From contig JAKOGI010001958.1 in NCBI GenBank assembly GCA_029747015.1, positions 16,001 through 80,000 of the forward strand: 64,000 nt of DNA, written 5' to 3'. Each line of letters begins with the position of its first letter. Positions within the stretch are counted from its first letter, which is position 1. Positions 1 to 10,800 of this stretch are shown piece by piece. The notes beneath the pieces were generated by a model. That model did no database searches. It worked only from the letters and a program-made list of their open reading frames with translations, and was not told where the DNA came from. The DNA comes from Carnegiea gigantea (taxonomy: Eukaryota; Streptophyta; Magnoliopsida; Caryophyllales; Cactaceae). A program made the translations under genes and the position numbers.

Positions 1-1961
1 TCAAAGAAACTCCTGACCATTCTTATCCATCCAATTATAGACGATCATTTTCAGATGTTACTTCCTCTTCTGAACATTTCGACAATTCGACTCGTTATAG
101 GTTTCGTAATCCTATACCTGAGCCCATTATTGATCCTCCATCTCCGACTACATCTGGAATTGGAGCTTCAATTAATGGTATTTCTTTCAAAAATTTCCAA
201 ATCGACTGGGATATGATCAAAGCTGATTATTACTCAGTTCCAAATACCTCTTTGCGAACTTGGTTCGAACAAATGGATCGTTCCCTCATGGAATCCATTA
301 AAAAGGAGTGGATTTCAGACATGGAACGTCTTCGTACAAATATTCCTTTCTTTCTTTGGTTCCCTACATTTGCTTCCAAACATGGTCTTCAGAATGTTTA
401 CCACATACCCAGTATTAATGTTCAAACTTCCCTTATGAAAGTTTGGCATTTTCAAAATGGTTCTAGTGTCTCCTCTGTCCATCCCCCTGCTGATGATCTT
501 AAGCTTCTGCACAAAGGTGACACCATTCTGGCGACACCTTTTCGCAAAGGCCGGGAGGGGAGTGAGGTAGTCAAACTTGATGACCTAAAAAAGGTTCATC
601 AACAAGCCAATTATACTAACACTATCCTTCAAACAATTGCTGAACAGCTTAACCAAGTTTCAGCCCAAATTGCTGAAAACAAGCGAAACCAAATGATCCA
701 TACCAAGCAAGAACCTAAAGATGAAGGTTCTCCACCTTTCTTCAAAACAGATACTATTCCAAACCCCAGATTAGAAGCCTTTCATAAACAAACAGAATCC
801 TCCAATAATCATTACCTCAAACTCATTTCTGACCAACTCAAGACTCTTGAGTTAGCTTCTTCCAAACCCTCAACATCTTGCATAGACAAAACTTGTCAAA
901 AGATCCAAGATGAGTCGTCCACTAGTGATGAGTCTAGTGATGACTCAGAAGAGAGTCATGACGTTCAGAAACAAGAAGGTCGTGATACTCTGCAAACCAT
1001 TGACAATATCCTTGATGAACCAACCACAATTAACAAGCTTCACAATTGGTCTAGAGGTCCAGGAAAGAATTTCTATCCTAGGCCAACTCCACCTGATATT
1101 CAATATGAAGAACGTGGATCCTTTGCCTCATCTAGTTTTGATGGCAGATCCATTCATCAATGGAATATCGATGGAAAGGCGGAACATGAAATCCTTTCCA
1201 CAGTCCAAGAAATGTGGATGGCACATAATGCTTACAAAACTCAGGGTCATAGTGATACCAACATTGCAGTTGCCCTAGTAATAGGTTTTACATGTCAACT
1301 TAAGTCGTGGTGGGATAATACCTTTACCACAGAACAAAGACAAGCCATCCTAACGCATAAAAAGATAGTAAGGAACCCTACCACAGGACTTGAAGGAGAA
1401 CAAGATGATTGTGTGCAAACTCTTTTGCATACAATTACTCTTCATTTCCTTGGTAACCCAAAAGACGAGCAAGTCGTTGCTAAAACAATTCTCATCAATT
1501 TAAGATGTCCTTCCTTGACAGATTATAGATGGTATAAGGATGTCTTTCTTACAAATGTTCTTAAACGGGACAATACCCAAGATTTCTGGAAAGAAAGATT
1601 TACCCAAGATTTCTGGAAAGAAAGATTTATTGCAGGATTACCAAATTTATTTGGTGAAAGAATCCTCAATAAACTTCGACAGAATTTTGGCACAAATGAT
1701 ATCCCGTTTGGCTTATTAACATTTGGTCAATTATTTGGTATTGTCAAAACTGAAGCTTTAAGTCTTTGTAATGAGATTAAGCTTCAATCCAAATATGGGA
1801 ATGAGCGAACCCAATCTAGAAAGGAGATGGGTACGTTCTGTGAAGCTTTTGGAATTACAAAGATTATGGCTCCTTCTACGGCCCGTAAAAAGGCCCAGAA
1901 GAAGCAAAAGCCCAAACCAAGACAGCCCTTTGCTCAATCCAAACCTTTTGTCAAAAAATAA
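1..1961 (+). pseudogene. Unit A ORF1, movement protein end and coat protein segment
   Basis: The window opens inside ORF1 of a family 1 endogenous pararetrovirus, at about residue 284 judged by alignment to unit E. The frame is open from base 3 to a premature TAA at 1959-1961. The segment covers the end of the movement protein region, a linker, and the coat protein region, including an acidic serine-rich stretch near 910-960, a Trp-rich core near 1160-1700, and a Lys/Arg-rich tail near 1870-1960. This order is usual for Caulimoviridae gag-like regions. One codon is missing just before 1575 and a 27-bp tandem duplication follows. The same frame continues past the stop into the zinc knuckle, so this is one broken polyprotein gene. 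Assignment to coat protein rests on position and the downstream knuckle. Confidence 0.85.
1575..1628 (+). repeat. 27-bp in-frame tandem duplication in the coat region
   Basis: Bases 1575-1601 are repeated at 1602-1628, adding nine residues (the TQDFWKERF block appears twice). No other family 1 unit in the window has the second copy, so it is private to unit A. The frame is preserved. Confidence 0.9.
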
Positions 1962-3890
1962 ACCAAACCAGTTTCAAAAAAGAAAAGGTCTGCTAAGGAC
2001 CAAAAGCCCATTGTCTGTTACAAATGTGGCAAAGTAGGCCACAAGGCTCCTCAATGCAAAACAGAACAAAAGATTAATGAGTTGTTTTCAGAAGATCCAG
2101 AACTCAAACAAAAGCTTCTGGCACTACTCATTAAGGAACCCTCAGGGTCTGAAAGTGAAGACAACTATTATGGATCCAGTGCTGATTCAGAGTATGAGTC
2201 TTCACCAATTAAGACTCTTAATGTCATTTCCTCCAAATCCAAAAAAGAATTCCTTATTGAGTTAATAGGACAAATCCCTGACCTCGATGTCAAAAAAGAT
2301 TATCTTCAGCGCCTCAAAGATTTAATCCTTGAAGAAGAAGATAAACCAAAATTCGATTTTGGACCTTCTTCGTCCTTCAATCAAATCTTTGAGAATTATC
2401 CTATTCCAAATCCTTTCCAACCCGTTACTACAAAACAATTACAAACTGAGCTTAACGAACTCAAAAGTCAAGTTCGTATTCTCAAATCAGATGTCATCCT
2501 CCTCAAAACAAAAGATTTAGAGATTGATGCAAAAATATCAATGCTGGAATCTCTAAAAGCAAATCTTCCTCTTCCTCCACCTGACTTACATTCCTCAGAA
2601 ATATCAGAAGTTGATATTCCTCAAACTCAATTTTTACAAACAATATCCCGTATTACCTTTCAAAAATGGTACTCTATAGTCAATTTAGTTGTTGATGACT
2701 TCTCTATGAATGTCATCGCTCTAATTGACAGTGGAGCAGATCAAAATTGCCTTAGAGAAGGAGTTGTTCCTACCAAGTACTGTGAGCGTTCAAATGAACA
2801 GCTTGTCAGTGCTAGTGGCGATCCTTTACATATTCGTTACAAATTAGAAAAAGGATATATTCGTAATAACAATTACTGCTTCAAAAATGTATTTCTTGTT
2901 ATTAGCAATATTACAAATGATTTAATTTTAGGTGCTCCTTTTCTAACACAAATTTACCCCTTTACTGTTTCAGAAAGTGGTATTCATACAAAGGTTTTGG
3001 GTAACCCCATTACTTTTCCTTTCCTAACCTCCACTCACCAAAAGAAGGTTATGGAATTACAATCTTCTTCAATTTTTAAACAAATCAATTGTCTTCAGTC
3101 AAAGCAGAATCAAATTTCCTACCTTCAGGAAGAAATTTCCTACAAAAAAATAGAAGAACAATTACTCAACCCCTCTTTACGATTAAAAATTTCTGATTTA
3201 GAAAAGGTTTTCAAAGAAAAGGTATGTGCGGATCTTTCCAACGCTTTCTGGGAAAGGCAGCAACATGTTATTTCTTTACCTTATGAGCCTGGATTCGATG
3301 AGAGAAATATTCCTACCAAGACTCGTCCCACTCAAATGAATTTTGAACTTCTTGAACATTGTAAAAAAGAAATTCAGATTTTACTCGACAAAAAATTAAT
3401 TCGACCTTCCAAATCTCCTTGGAGTTGTGCAGCCTTTTATGTCAACAAAGCCGCTGAAAAGGAACGAGAAATTCCTCGCCTAGTTATTAATTACAAACCT
3501 TTAAACAAGGTTTTACGGTGGATTCGCTATCCCATTCCCAACAAAAGAGATTTGCTAAATCGACTTCATACTGTAAAATTATTTTCTAAGTTTGACATGA
3601 AGTCGGGCTTCTGGCAAATCCAAATTAGAGAGACAGATAGATACAAAACTGCTTTTACAGTTCCATTTGGGCATTACGAATGGAATGTCATGCCATTTGG
3701 TCTCAAAAATGCCCCCTCTGAATTTCAAAATATAATGAATGACATTTTTACACCATATATAGATCACGTCATCGTTTATATTGACGATGTTTTGGTATTT
3801 TCACAATCCATTGATCAACATTTTAAACATCTGCAACATTTTCTTCGCATCATTGAAAAAAATGGTTTAGCACTCTCTGCATCCAAATGA
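1962..3890 (+). pseudogene. Unit A ORF1, zinc knuckle, protease and reverse transcriptase
   Basis: This continues the ORF1 frame after the stop at 1959. The zinc knuckle CX2CX4HX4C lies at 2016-2057 and would bind pregenomic RNA during packaging. A coiled-coil-like charged linker follows. The aspartic protease has its active-site DSG at 2727-2735 and would process the polyprotein. The reverse transcriptase begins near 3210 (VCADLSNAFWE block) and shows the catalytic YIDD at 3777-3788. It copies pregenomic RNA into DNA in the cytoplasm in this family. The frame ends at 3890 because one A is missing from an A-run near 3887, relative to unit C, and translation shifts. A is one of two family 1 units here that still have the RT domain. 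Confidence 0.9.
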
Positions 3891-4624
3891 TTTTATTCCA
3901 AACAAAAATTCGGTTTTTAGGGCATGATATTTATCAAGGTACCATTAAGCCTATTCAAAGATCCTTAGCCTTTGCTGACAAATTTCCAGATGAAGTCAAG
4001 GATACAACCCAATTACAGCGTTTCTTAGGATGTCTTAATTACGTATCAGATTTCTTTCCGCATTTGAAACATTTATGTGCTCCCCTTTATGGAAGGCTTA
4101 GGAAGAAGCCTCAGCCTTGGTCACAAGAGCACACTGCCATTGTTAAACAAATTAAGGAACGCATTAAGTCCCTACCATGTCTGCATATTCCCAATCCCTC
4201 TGCATACATGATTGTAGAAACTGATGCATCTCACATAGGTTATGGTGGCATTTTAAAACAAAAATTACCATCACATACCCAAGAACAATTAGTTAGATAT
4301 CATTCAGGTTTATGGATTGGTGCACAAAAGAATTACTCTACCATCAAAAAGGAAATTTTATCCATTGTCCTCTGTGTTACAAAATTTCAGGATGATTTGT
4401 ATTTCAAAAAATTTCTTCTCAGAATAGATTGCAAATCTGCAAAAGAGATTTTACAAAAGGATGTCAAAAACCTGGTGTCAAAACAAATTTTTGCCCATTG
4501 GCAAGCAATCCTTTCAGCTTTTGATTTTGATATTGAATTTATCAAAGGAAATACTAATGCTTTACTTGATTTTCTTACAAGAGAGTTTTTGCAAGGAAAG
4601 AGGGACACAAAATTCCTTTTGTAG
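3887..4624 (+). pseudogene. Unit A ORF1, RT connection and RNase H
   Basis: This is the continuation of ORF1 after the frameshift at 3887. It covers the RT thumb and connection (LQRFLGCLNYVSDFFP block) and RNase H, which removes the RNA template. RNase H catalytic positions are visible: the TDAS block (Asp at 4223-4225), the KKEILS block with Glu, and the RIDCKSAK block with Asp. The last acidic motif is altered, reading LLDFLTREF where other copies read LPDFLT. The frame stops at 4622-4624, eight bases before the ORF2 start. In unit C the equivalent frame overlaps ORF2 by 17 bases, so this stop may be private to A. Confidence 0.88.
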
Positions 4625-4632
4625 GGTTCAGA

Positions 4633-5274
4633 ATGAGTTCTTCCCAGAACATTGGCAACGACAAGGGAAAAGCTATACAAATGTCTGATGACACTCAGAC
4701 CTTTCCCACCATCATTTTCTCCTCTCTTGACAAAAGTTTTCCACCATTTGTGAACCCTCAAATTATCCGTTCACCATCCGCACTTACAAAGCCTAACCCT
4801 GAACCTTTTCTCATCAACAATTATCCACATGAGCCACTCCTTTTTTATCTTAGAGATTATGAGTTATTCTACACATCATTCTGTGGTCCTCGGTACAATG
4901 AATACGCCATTTTTATTGATTACAATGAGTGGTTGGTAAATAAGGAGCTTCCCTTTTACCAGTACCTTAAGATTATTAAAGCCTATCGAGAAGACCTTAA
5001 TAATCATCCAGTACTTATCATTATGCCAACAGGATTCATCCAAACCTGTAAATACTTTCACCAACATTTTGAGTATTGGACAGCACATGAACCCCATATC
5101 TTCCGATTCGTTTCACAAATGTTCCCTGACCTCCACATCTGCCCAATTGATCAAAACTATTAACATGTTCTAATTCCTTTACGTTACAGAATCAATTTTG
5201 AGGCATCTTGTTTGGTTCCCACTACAAATGGACTTCATTGCGATCTTCTTCACAAATATAGCAAATTTTCGTGA
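4633..5274 (+). pseudogene. Unit A ORF2 type I, function unknown
   Basis: This second ORF lies directly downstream of RNase H. The ATG at 4633 is preceded by a pyrimidine-rich stretch ending in TAG at 4624, the position where the other units have a CAG acceptor-like site. The protein starts MSSS, has a low-complexity Lys/Asp N-terminus, and then a conserved core (EPLLFYLRDYELFY, then a FEYWTAHEPHIFRF block and a PDLHICPIDQ block). I do not recognise the fold. The same core occurs in unit C and, more diverged, in family 2 units K and M, so it is a genuine conserved protein. A TAA at 5161-5163 interrupts it; homology runs on to a TGA at 5272-5274. Confidence 0.8.
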
Positions 5275-5349
5275 AGTCAGTTCAACAGCTTCGAACAACG
5301 ACAAAAATAATGACATGTACCAAGATTCACAAGACCCATATGAATTATG
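5275..5349 (+). pseudogene. Relic of the ORF2 type II C-terminus after ORF2 type I
   Basis: Immediately after the ORF2-I stop, about 75 bases match the last codons of ORF2 type II of units D and E (Ser/Asn/Asp-rich, ending DPYEL and stop). The ORF2-I stop overlaps the first matching bases, suggesting a recombination join at a short shared sequence. Family 2 unit K has a similar arrangement at 44615-44684. Confidence 0.75.
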
Positions 5350-6003
5350 ACAAAGGCTGGCAAAGGTTAGATGACCTTTGGCAAAATACAAAAGCCAAAT
5401 AATACAAAAGAGCCTGCAAGGGTCATTTGGCCCTTGGCAAAAGTAAAGGCCATTCGTACTAACGAATCTTTTCTTTTGCAGCTTTCGACAAAATACACTG
5501 TTCATCTACAGTGACCCCACTAACAAAAAGCAAACAGTGTAATGATAAGGATGATGACTCACCTTTCATTACGTGTCCAAGACAAAAGGAATCTACTTTA
5601 CAAAAAGAAGACTCACCTTTTCAGTACATGATGGCCGACAAAGAGTATCTACTTTTGATGTCCAAACAAAATTACAATTATGAAGGGCTCTCTTCTATCT
5701 CTATTTAAGGAGTGCTCGTCAAGAGAAGAAGGCAGATTGAAAAAAAGAAAGAAGCGTCTTCAAGCTCTCTCAAAAACTTCCTCTCAGCTTTCTTCAACAA
5801 AGTTTTCTTTCTTAAGTTATCCTTTGTACTTCTACATTTCAAAGTTTCCAACATTTCCAAGTTCAACAATTTGTGTAAGTTCTTCATATTACATTTGTAC
5901 TTTAACTGTTTCTTTGTACATTTTAATAAAAAGTTAGACATTTCAAGTTACATTTCAGTTTCCCTGTTAATTAGCGATCCTGTTTCCAGTTGGTATCAGA
6001 GCC
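5350..6003 (+). promoter_or_regulatory. Unit A long intergenic region with promoter, poly(A) signal and primer-binding site
   Basis: This is a non-coding LIR of the caulimovirid type. From 5' to 3' it holds an inverted-repeat element conserved in both families (about 5420-5460), a TGACTCA motif and an ACGTG motif near 5550-5575, a TATA-like TATTTAAG at 5702-5709, a purine-rich stretch, a GTAAGT donor-like site at 5876-5881, an AATAAA at 5926-5931, and the tRNA-Met primer-binding site TGGTATCAGAGCC at 5991-6003. TATA upstream of AATAAA within about 225 bp suits a terminally redundant pregenomic RNA. Unit A ends right at the primer-binding site. Confidence 0.8.
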
Positions 6004-6037
6004 TTAGAGAAGGAGTTGTTCCTACCAAGTACTGTGA
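6001..6037 (+). other. Protease-derived filler at the A/B junction
   Basis: The 37 bases between the two inverted LIRs match the protease region of ORF1 (2749-2784 in unit A), in the plus orientation. The first three bases (GCC) are shared with the end of the primer-binding site, a microhomology join. This is templated filler DNA, typical of end-joining repair. Confidence 0.85.
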
Positions 6038-6690
6038 CAACTGGAAACAGGATCGCTAATTAACAGGGAAACTGAAATGTAACTTGAAATGTCTAACTTT
6101 TTATTAAAATGTACAAAGAAACAGTTAAAGTACAAATGTAATATGAAGAACTTACACAAATTGTTGAACTTGGAAATGTTGGAAACTTTGAAATGTAGAA
6201 GTACAAAGGATAACTTAAGAAAGAAAACTTTGTTGAAGAAAGCTGAGAGGAAGTTTTTGAGAGAGCTTGAAGATGCTTCTTTCTTTTTTCTCAATCTGCC
6301 TTCTTCACTTGACGAGCACTCCTTAAATAGAGATAGAAGAGAGCCCTTCGTAATTGTAATTTTGTTTGGACATCAAAAGTAGATGCTCTTTGTCGGCCAT
6401 CATGTACTGAAAAGGTGAGTCTTCTTTTTGTAAAGTAGCTTCCTTTTGTCTTGGACACGTAATGAAAGGTGAATCATCATCTTTATCATTACACTGTTTG
6501 CTTTTTGTTAGTGGGGTCACTGTAGATGAACAGTGTATTTTGTCGAAAGCTGCAAAAGAAAAGATTCGTTAGTACGAATGGCCTTTACTTTTGCCAAGGG
6601 CCAAATGACCCTTGCAGGATCTTTTGTATTATTTGGCTTTTGCATTTTGCCAAAGGTCATGTGACCTGTGCCAGCCTTTGTTTTAATCAT
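6038..6690 (-). promoter_or_regulatory. Unit B long intergenic region
   Basis: Reverse-strand LIR of unit B with the same elements as unit A: TATTTAAG read on the minus strand at 6322-6329, a purine-rich leader start, a GTAAGT donor-like site, AATAAA, and sequence up to the base just before the primer-binding site. The primer-binding site itself is missing because the unit stops at 6038. Confidence 0.8.
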
Positions 6691-7899
6691 TCATGATTCA
6701 TATGGGTCTTGTGAATCTTGATACATGCCATTATTTTTGTTATTGTTTGAAGCTGTTGAACTGACTTCATTAGAGTCACTGGCCTTGTCCAGAATTTTTT
6801 GTAAAAATATTTGTCTCATCTGAGGGTCATCTTTGAGATATTTAAGAAACTCTTTCTCTTTTTGGGAGAGACCCTTGTTCTTTGTTCTTGTTGACGATGA
6901 CGAACTTTCTTTCTTTCGAGGAGTAGAAGGTCCAACGTATGTTTTTGCTTCAAATGTATGGAGATTGTGGAGTGTGAACTTCTTAGATTTGGTGCGATAG
7001 TAGTGCTCCACATTTTCACTGCCACATAATTGTGTTTTGAATTCAGGCCACCATTTAACTTTGTAAACCCGGACTAGGGATAGAGGAAATGTATTCTTCA
7101 AGTAATTCTGAAGTCTTTATTCCCAGCTAAAAATCCAGGCAATGTTGAATACCCGAAAGAATTGTAGTTCTTTTGTATACGCATCCAGGGAGGACATATT
7201 CTTGTCCCAAAAGTCCCATCCGCCTTGGGCTTCTAATGGTAATACAGATAGGGAACATCCGAACCAGGTCCACCAGTAGTAAAACCAAATAGGAAATTGT
7301 AAGGGACAATTGTCATGAAAATTAAAGAACCAAGAATGGGTTTCAGGTAAATATAGAAAGGCTCGGTACCAAGCCGTTCTATAATCATTATAATTGTAGG
7401 TCTGTGGGGCAAATGGTACTGAAAAGTGTCGTTCTTCGAACGGATCTTTCCATTGCTGAGCACTGAGAACTTGCCGAATAATACATTTGGAAAAGAGTAT
7501 GTGGTTTGGGTTGGTTTTGCCATGGGTATGGCTAATATCAGCAGAATGAGTATCTACTAAGATTAGCTCATAAAACTGTTGGGTTTTTTGTGTATGGTCA
7601 GTGGCGAAATGAAGACTGCTGAAGATCTTTTTGACCAAAGGTTTTAAAATGTCAGTGGTTGGTATGGTTTTGTGAGTAGTTAGGCACAAATGTTCTGTAT
7701 ATCGAACGGTGTAGGAATTGTCACTAGTTGGCTTGGTAGGTGGTCGAGAGACCACGGTTTTATATGGTAAGGGTGGATAATTGGCTAGGGTTTGGAATTG
7801 GTTTTGAAGAGGTAATTTTGTAGGGACAGTAATTTGATAATCTTCTGCTCTTCGAATGCTTTTGCCTTTGTCTCTGCCTCTTGGTTTGTTTCCACTCAT
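6691..7899 (-). pseudogene. Unit B ORF2 type II, function unknown, fused to ORF1
   Basis: ORF2 type II begins at the ATG at 7899 (MSGNKPRG, a basic N-terminus) and ends at TGA 6691-6693 after a DPYES tail. It is in the same frame as RNase H, with no stop between, so it could be the C-terminal domain of a fused polyprotein or a separate product. A CAG acceptor-like site lies at 7908-7919. The core has FYELILVDTHSAD, a HFSVPF block, an aromatic FPIWFYYWWTWFG block, and a RVYKVKWWPEF block. I do not recognise a family. It is homologous to the 410-residue ORF of unit K. One stop at 7117-7119 breaks it. Type II shows no obvious similarity to type I outside the tail. Confidence 0.8.
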
Positions 7900-10800
7900 T
7901 TTGAATTCTGCAAGAGAGATTTGTGTGTTAATCTTTCCTTGCAAGAATTCTCTTGGAAGGAAATCATATAAAGTATTTGTTTCTCCTTTGATGAATTTAA
8001 TATCAAAATCAAATGCGGAAAGGATTGCTTGCCATCGGGCAAAAATTTGTTTGGAAACCAGATTTTTGACATCCTTTTGTAAAATTTCTTTTGCAGATTT
8101 GCGATTGATTCGAATTAGGAATTTTTTGAAATATAAATCATCTTGAAATTTTGTAACACATAGAACAATGGATAAAATTTCTTTTTTAATTGTAGAGTAA
8201 TTCTTTTGTGCACCAAGCCATAACCCTGAATGATATCTAACTAATTGTTCTTGGTCATGCGAGGGTAGTCATTGTTTTAAAATGCCACCATAACCTATGT
8301 CAGATGCATCAGTTTCAATGATCCTGAATGCAGAGGGACTGGGAAATGGTAAGATTATAATGCGATCGTTTGGAAAGAAGGCATTTTGTTTTGATTAGAT
8401 AAAATTGATTTGTCTAAAAATTGAGGAAGATTGTAATTCCATAACCTTCTTTTGGTGTGTGGAGGTTAGGAAGTGAAATGTAATAGGATTTCCCAAAACG
8501 TTTGTATGAATACCACTTTCTGAAACAATAAATGGGTAAATTTGTGTTAGAAAAGGGGTACCTAAAATCAAATCATTTGTAATATTACTAATAACAAGAA
8601 ATACATTTTTAAAGCAGTAATTGTTATTACGAATATATCCTTTTTCTAATTTGTAACGAATATGTAAAGGATCACCACTAGCACTGACAAGCTGTTCATT
8701 TGAACGCTCACAGTACTTGGTAGGAACAACTCCTTCTCTAAGGCAATTTTGATCTGCTCCACTGTCAATTAGAGCAATGACATTCATAGAGAAGTCATCA
8801 ACAACTAAATTGACTATAGAGTACCATTTTTGAAAGGTAATACGGGATATGGTTTGTAAAAATTGAGTTTGAAGAATATCAACTTCTGATATTTCTGAGG
8901 AATGTAAATCAGGTGGAGGAAGAGGGGGATTTGCTTTTAGAGATTCTAGCATTGATATTTTTGCATCAATCTCTAAATCTTTTGTTTTGAGGAGAACGAC
9001 ATCTGATTTGAGAATAGGATAATTCTCAAAGATTTGATTGAAGGACGAAGAAGGTCCAAAATCGAATTTTGGTTTATCTTCTTCTTTAAGGATTAAATCT
9101 TTGAGGCGCTGAAGATAATCTTTTTTGACATCTAGGTCAGGGATTTGTCCTATTAACTCAATAAGGAATTTTTTTTTGGATTTGGAGGAAATGACATTAA
9201 GAGTCTTAATTGGTGAAGACTCATACTCTGAATCATCACCGGATCCATAATAGTTGTCTTCACTTTCAGACCCTGAGGGTTCCTTAATGAGTAGTGCCAG
9301 AAGCCTTTGTTTGAGTTCTGGATCTTCTGAAAACAACTCATTAATCTTTTGTTCTGTTTTGCATTGAGGAGCCTTGTGGCCTACTTTGCCACATTTGTAA
9401 CAGACAACGGGCTTTTGGTCCTTAGCAGACCTTTTCTTTTTTGAAACTGGTTTGGTTTCTTTTTTGATAAAAGGTTTGGATTGAGCAAAGGGTTGTCTTG
9501 GTTTGGGCTTTTGTTTCTTCTGGGCCTTTTTACGGGCCATAGAAGGAGCCATAATCTTTGTAATTCCAAAAGCTTCACAGAACGTACCCATCTCCTTTCT
9601 AGATTGGGTTCGCTCATTCCCATATTTGAATTGAAGCTTAATCTCATTACAAAGACTTAAAGCTTCAGTTTTGACAATACCAAATAATTGACCAAATGTT
9701 AATAAGCCAAACGGGATATCATTTGTGCCAAAATTCTGTCTAAGTTTATTGAGGATTCTTTCACCAAATAAATTTGGTAATCCTGCAATAAATCTTTCTT
9801 TCCAGAAATCTTGGGTATTGTCTTCCCGTTTAAGAACATTTGTAAGAAAGACATCCTTATACCATCTATAATCTGTCAAGAAAGGACATCTTAAATTGAT
9901 GAGAATTGTTTTAGCAACGGCTTGCTCTTCTTTTGGGTTACCAAGGAAATGAAGAGTAATTGTATGCAAAAAAGTTTGCACACAATCATCTTGTTCTTCT
10001 TCAAGTCCTGTGGTAGGGTTCCTTACTATCTTTTTGTGCGTTAGGATGGCTTGTCTTTGTTCTGTGGTAAAGGTATTATCCCACCACGACTTAAGTTGAC
10101 TTGTAAAACCTACTACTAGGGCAACTGCAATGTTGGTATCACTATGACCCTGAGTTTTGTAAGCATTATGTGCCATCCACATTTCTTGGACAGTGGAAAG
10201 GATTTCATCTTCCGCCTTTCCATCGATATTCCATTGATGAATGGATCTGCCATCAAAACTAGATGAGGCAAAGGATCCACGTTCTTCATATTGAATATCA
10301 GGTGGAGTTGGCCTGGGATAGAAATTCTTTCCTGGACCTCTAGACCAATTGTGAAGCTTGTTAATTGTGGTTGGTTCATCAAGGATATTGTCAATGGGTT
10401 GCAGAGTATCATGACCTTCTTGTCTCTGAACGTCATGACTCTCTTCTGAGTCATCACTAGACTCATCACTAGTGGACGACTCATCTTGGATCTTTTAACA
10501 AGTTTTGTCTATGCAAGATGTTGAGGGTTTGGAAGAAGCTAACTCAAGAGTCTTGAGTTGGTCAGAAAGGAGTTTGAGGTAATGGTTATTGGAGGATTCT
10601 GTTTGTTTATGAAAGGCTTCTAATCTGGGGTTTGGAATAGTATCTGTTTTGAAGAAAGGTGGAGAACCTTCATCTTTAGGTTCTTGCTTGGTATGGATCA
10701 TTTGGTTTCGCTTGTTTTCAGCAATTTGGGCTGAAACTTAGTTAAGCTGCTCAGCAATTGTTTGAAGGATAGTGTTGGTATAATTGGCTTGTTGATGAAC

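Larger units (their letters stand above)
5275..6760. repeat. Large palindrome formed by the inverted LIRs of units A and B
   Basis: The unit A LIR (arm about 5275-5995) is followed by its near-identical reverse complement in unit B (arm about 6038-6760). Only about 40 bases separate the arms. Indels are few; A lacks a short stretch around 5350 that B has. A transcript crossing the centre would fold into a hairpin several hundred base pairs long. Confidence 0.9.

Noticed and set aside
910..1278. Alternate-frame ORFs inside ORF1 (for example 910-1278, 1771-2037, 2077-2265)
   Set aside because: They recur in every family 1 copy only because the main frame is conserved there; composition follows the shadowed coding frame.
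5712..6059. Small basic protein encoded in the LIR (also 6022-6294 minus, 15091-15330, 23923-24162)
   Set aside because: Frames overlap promoter, poly(A) signal and primer-binding site, differ between units by shifts, and occur on both strands of the palindrome.
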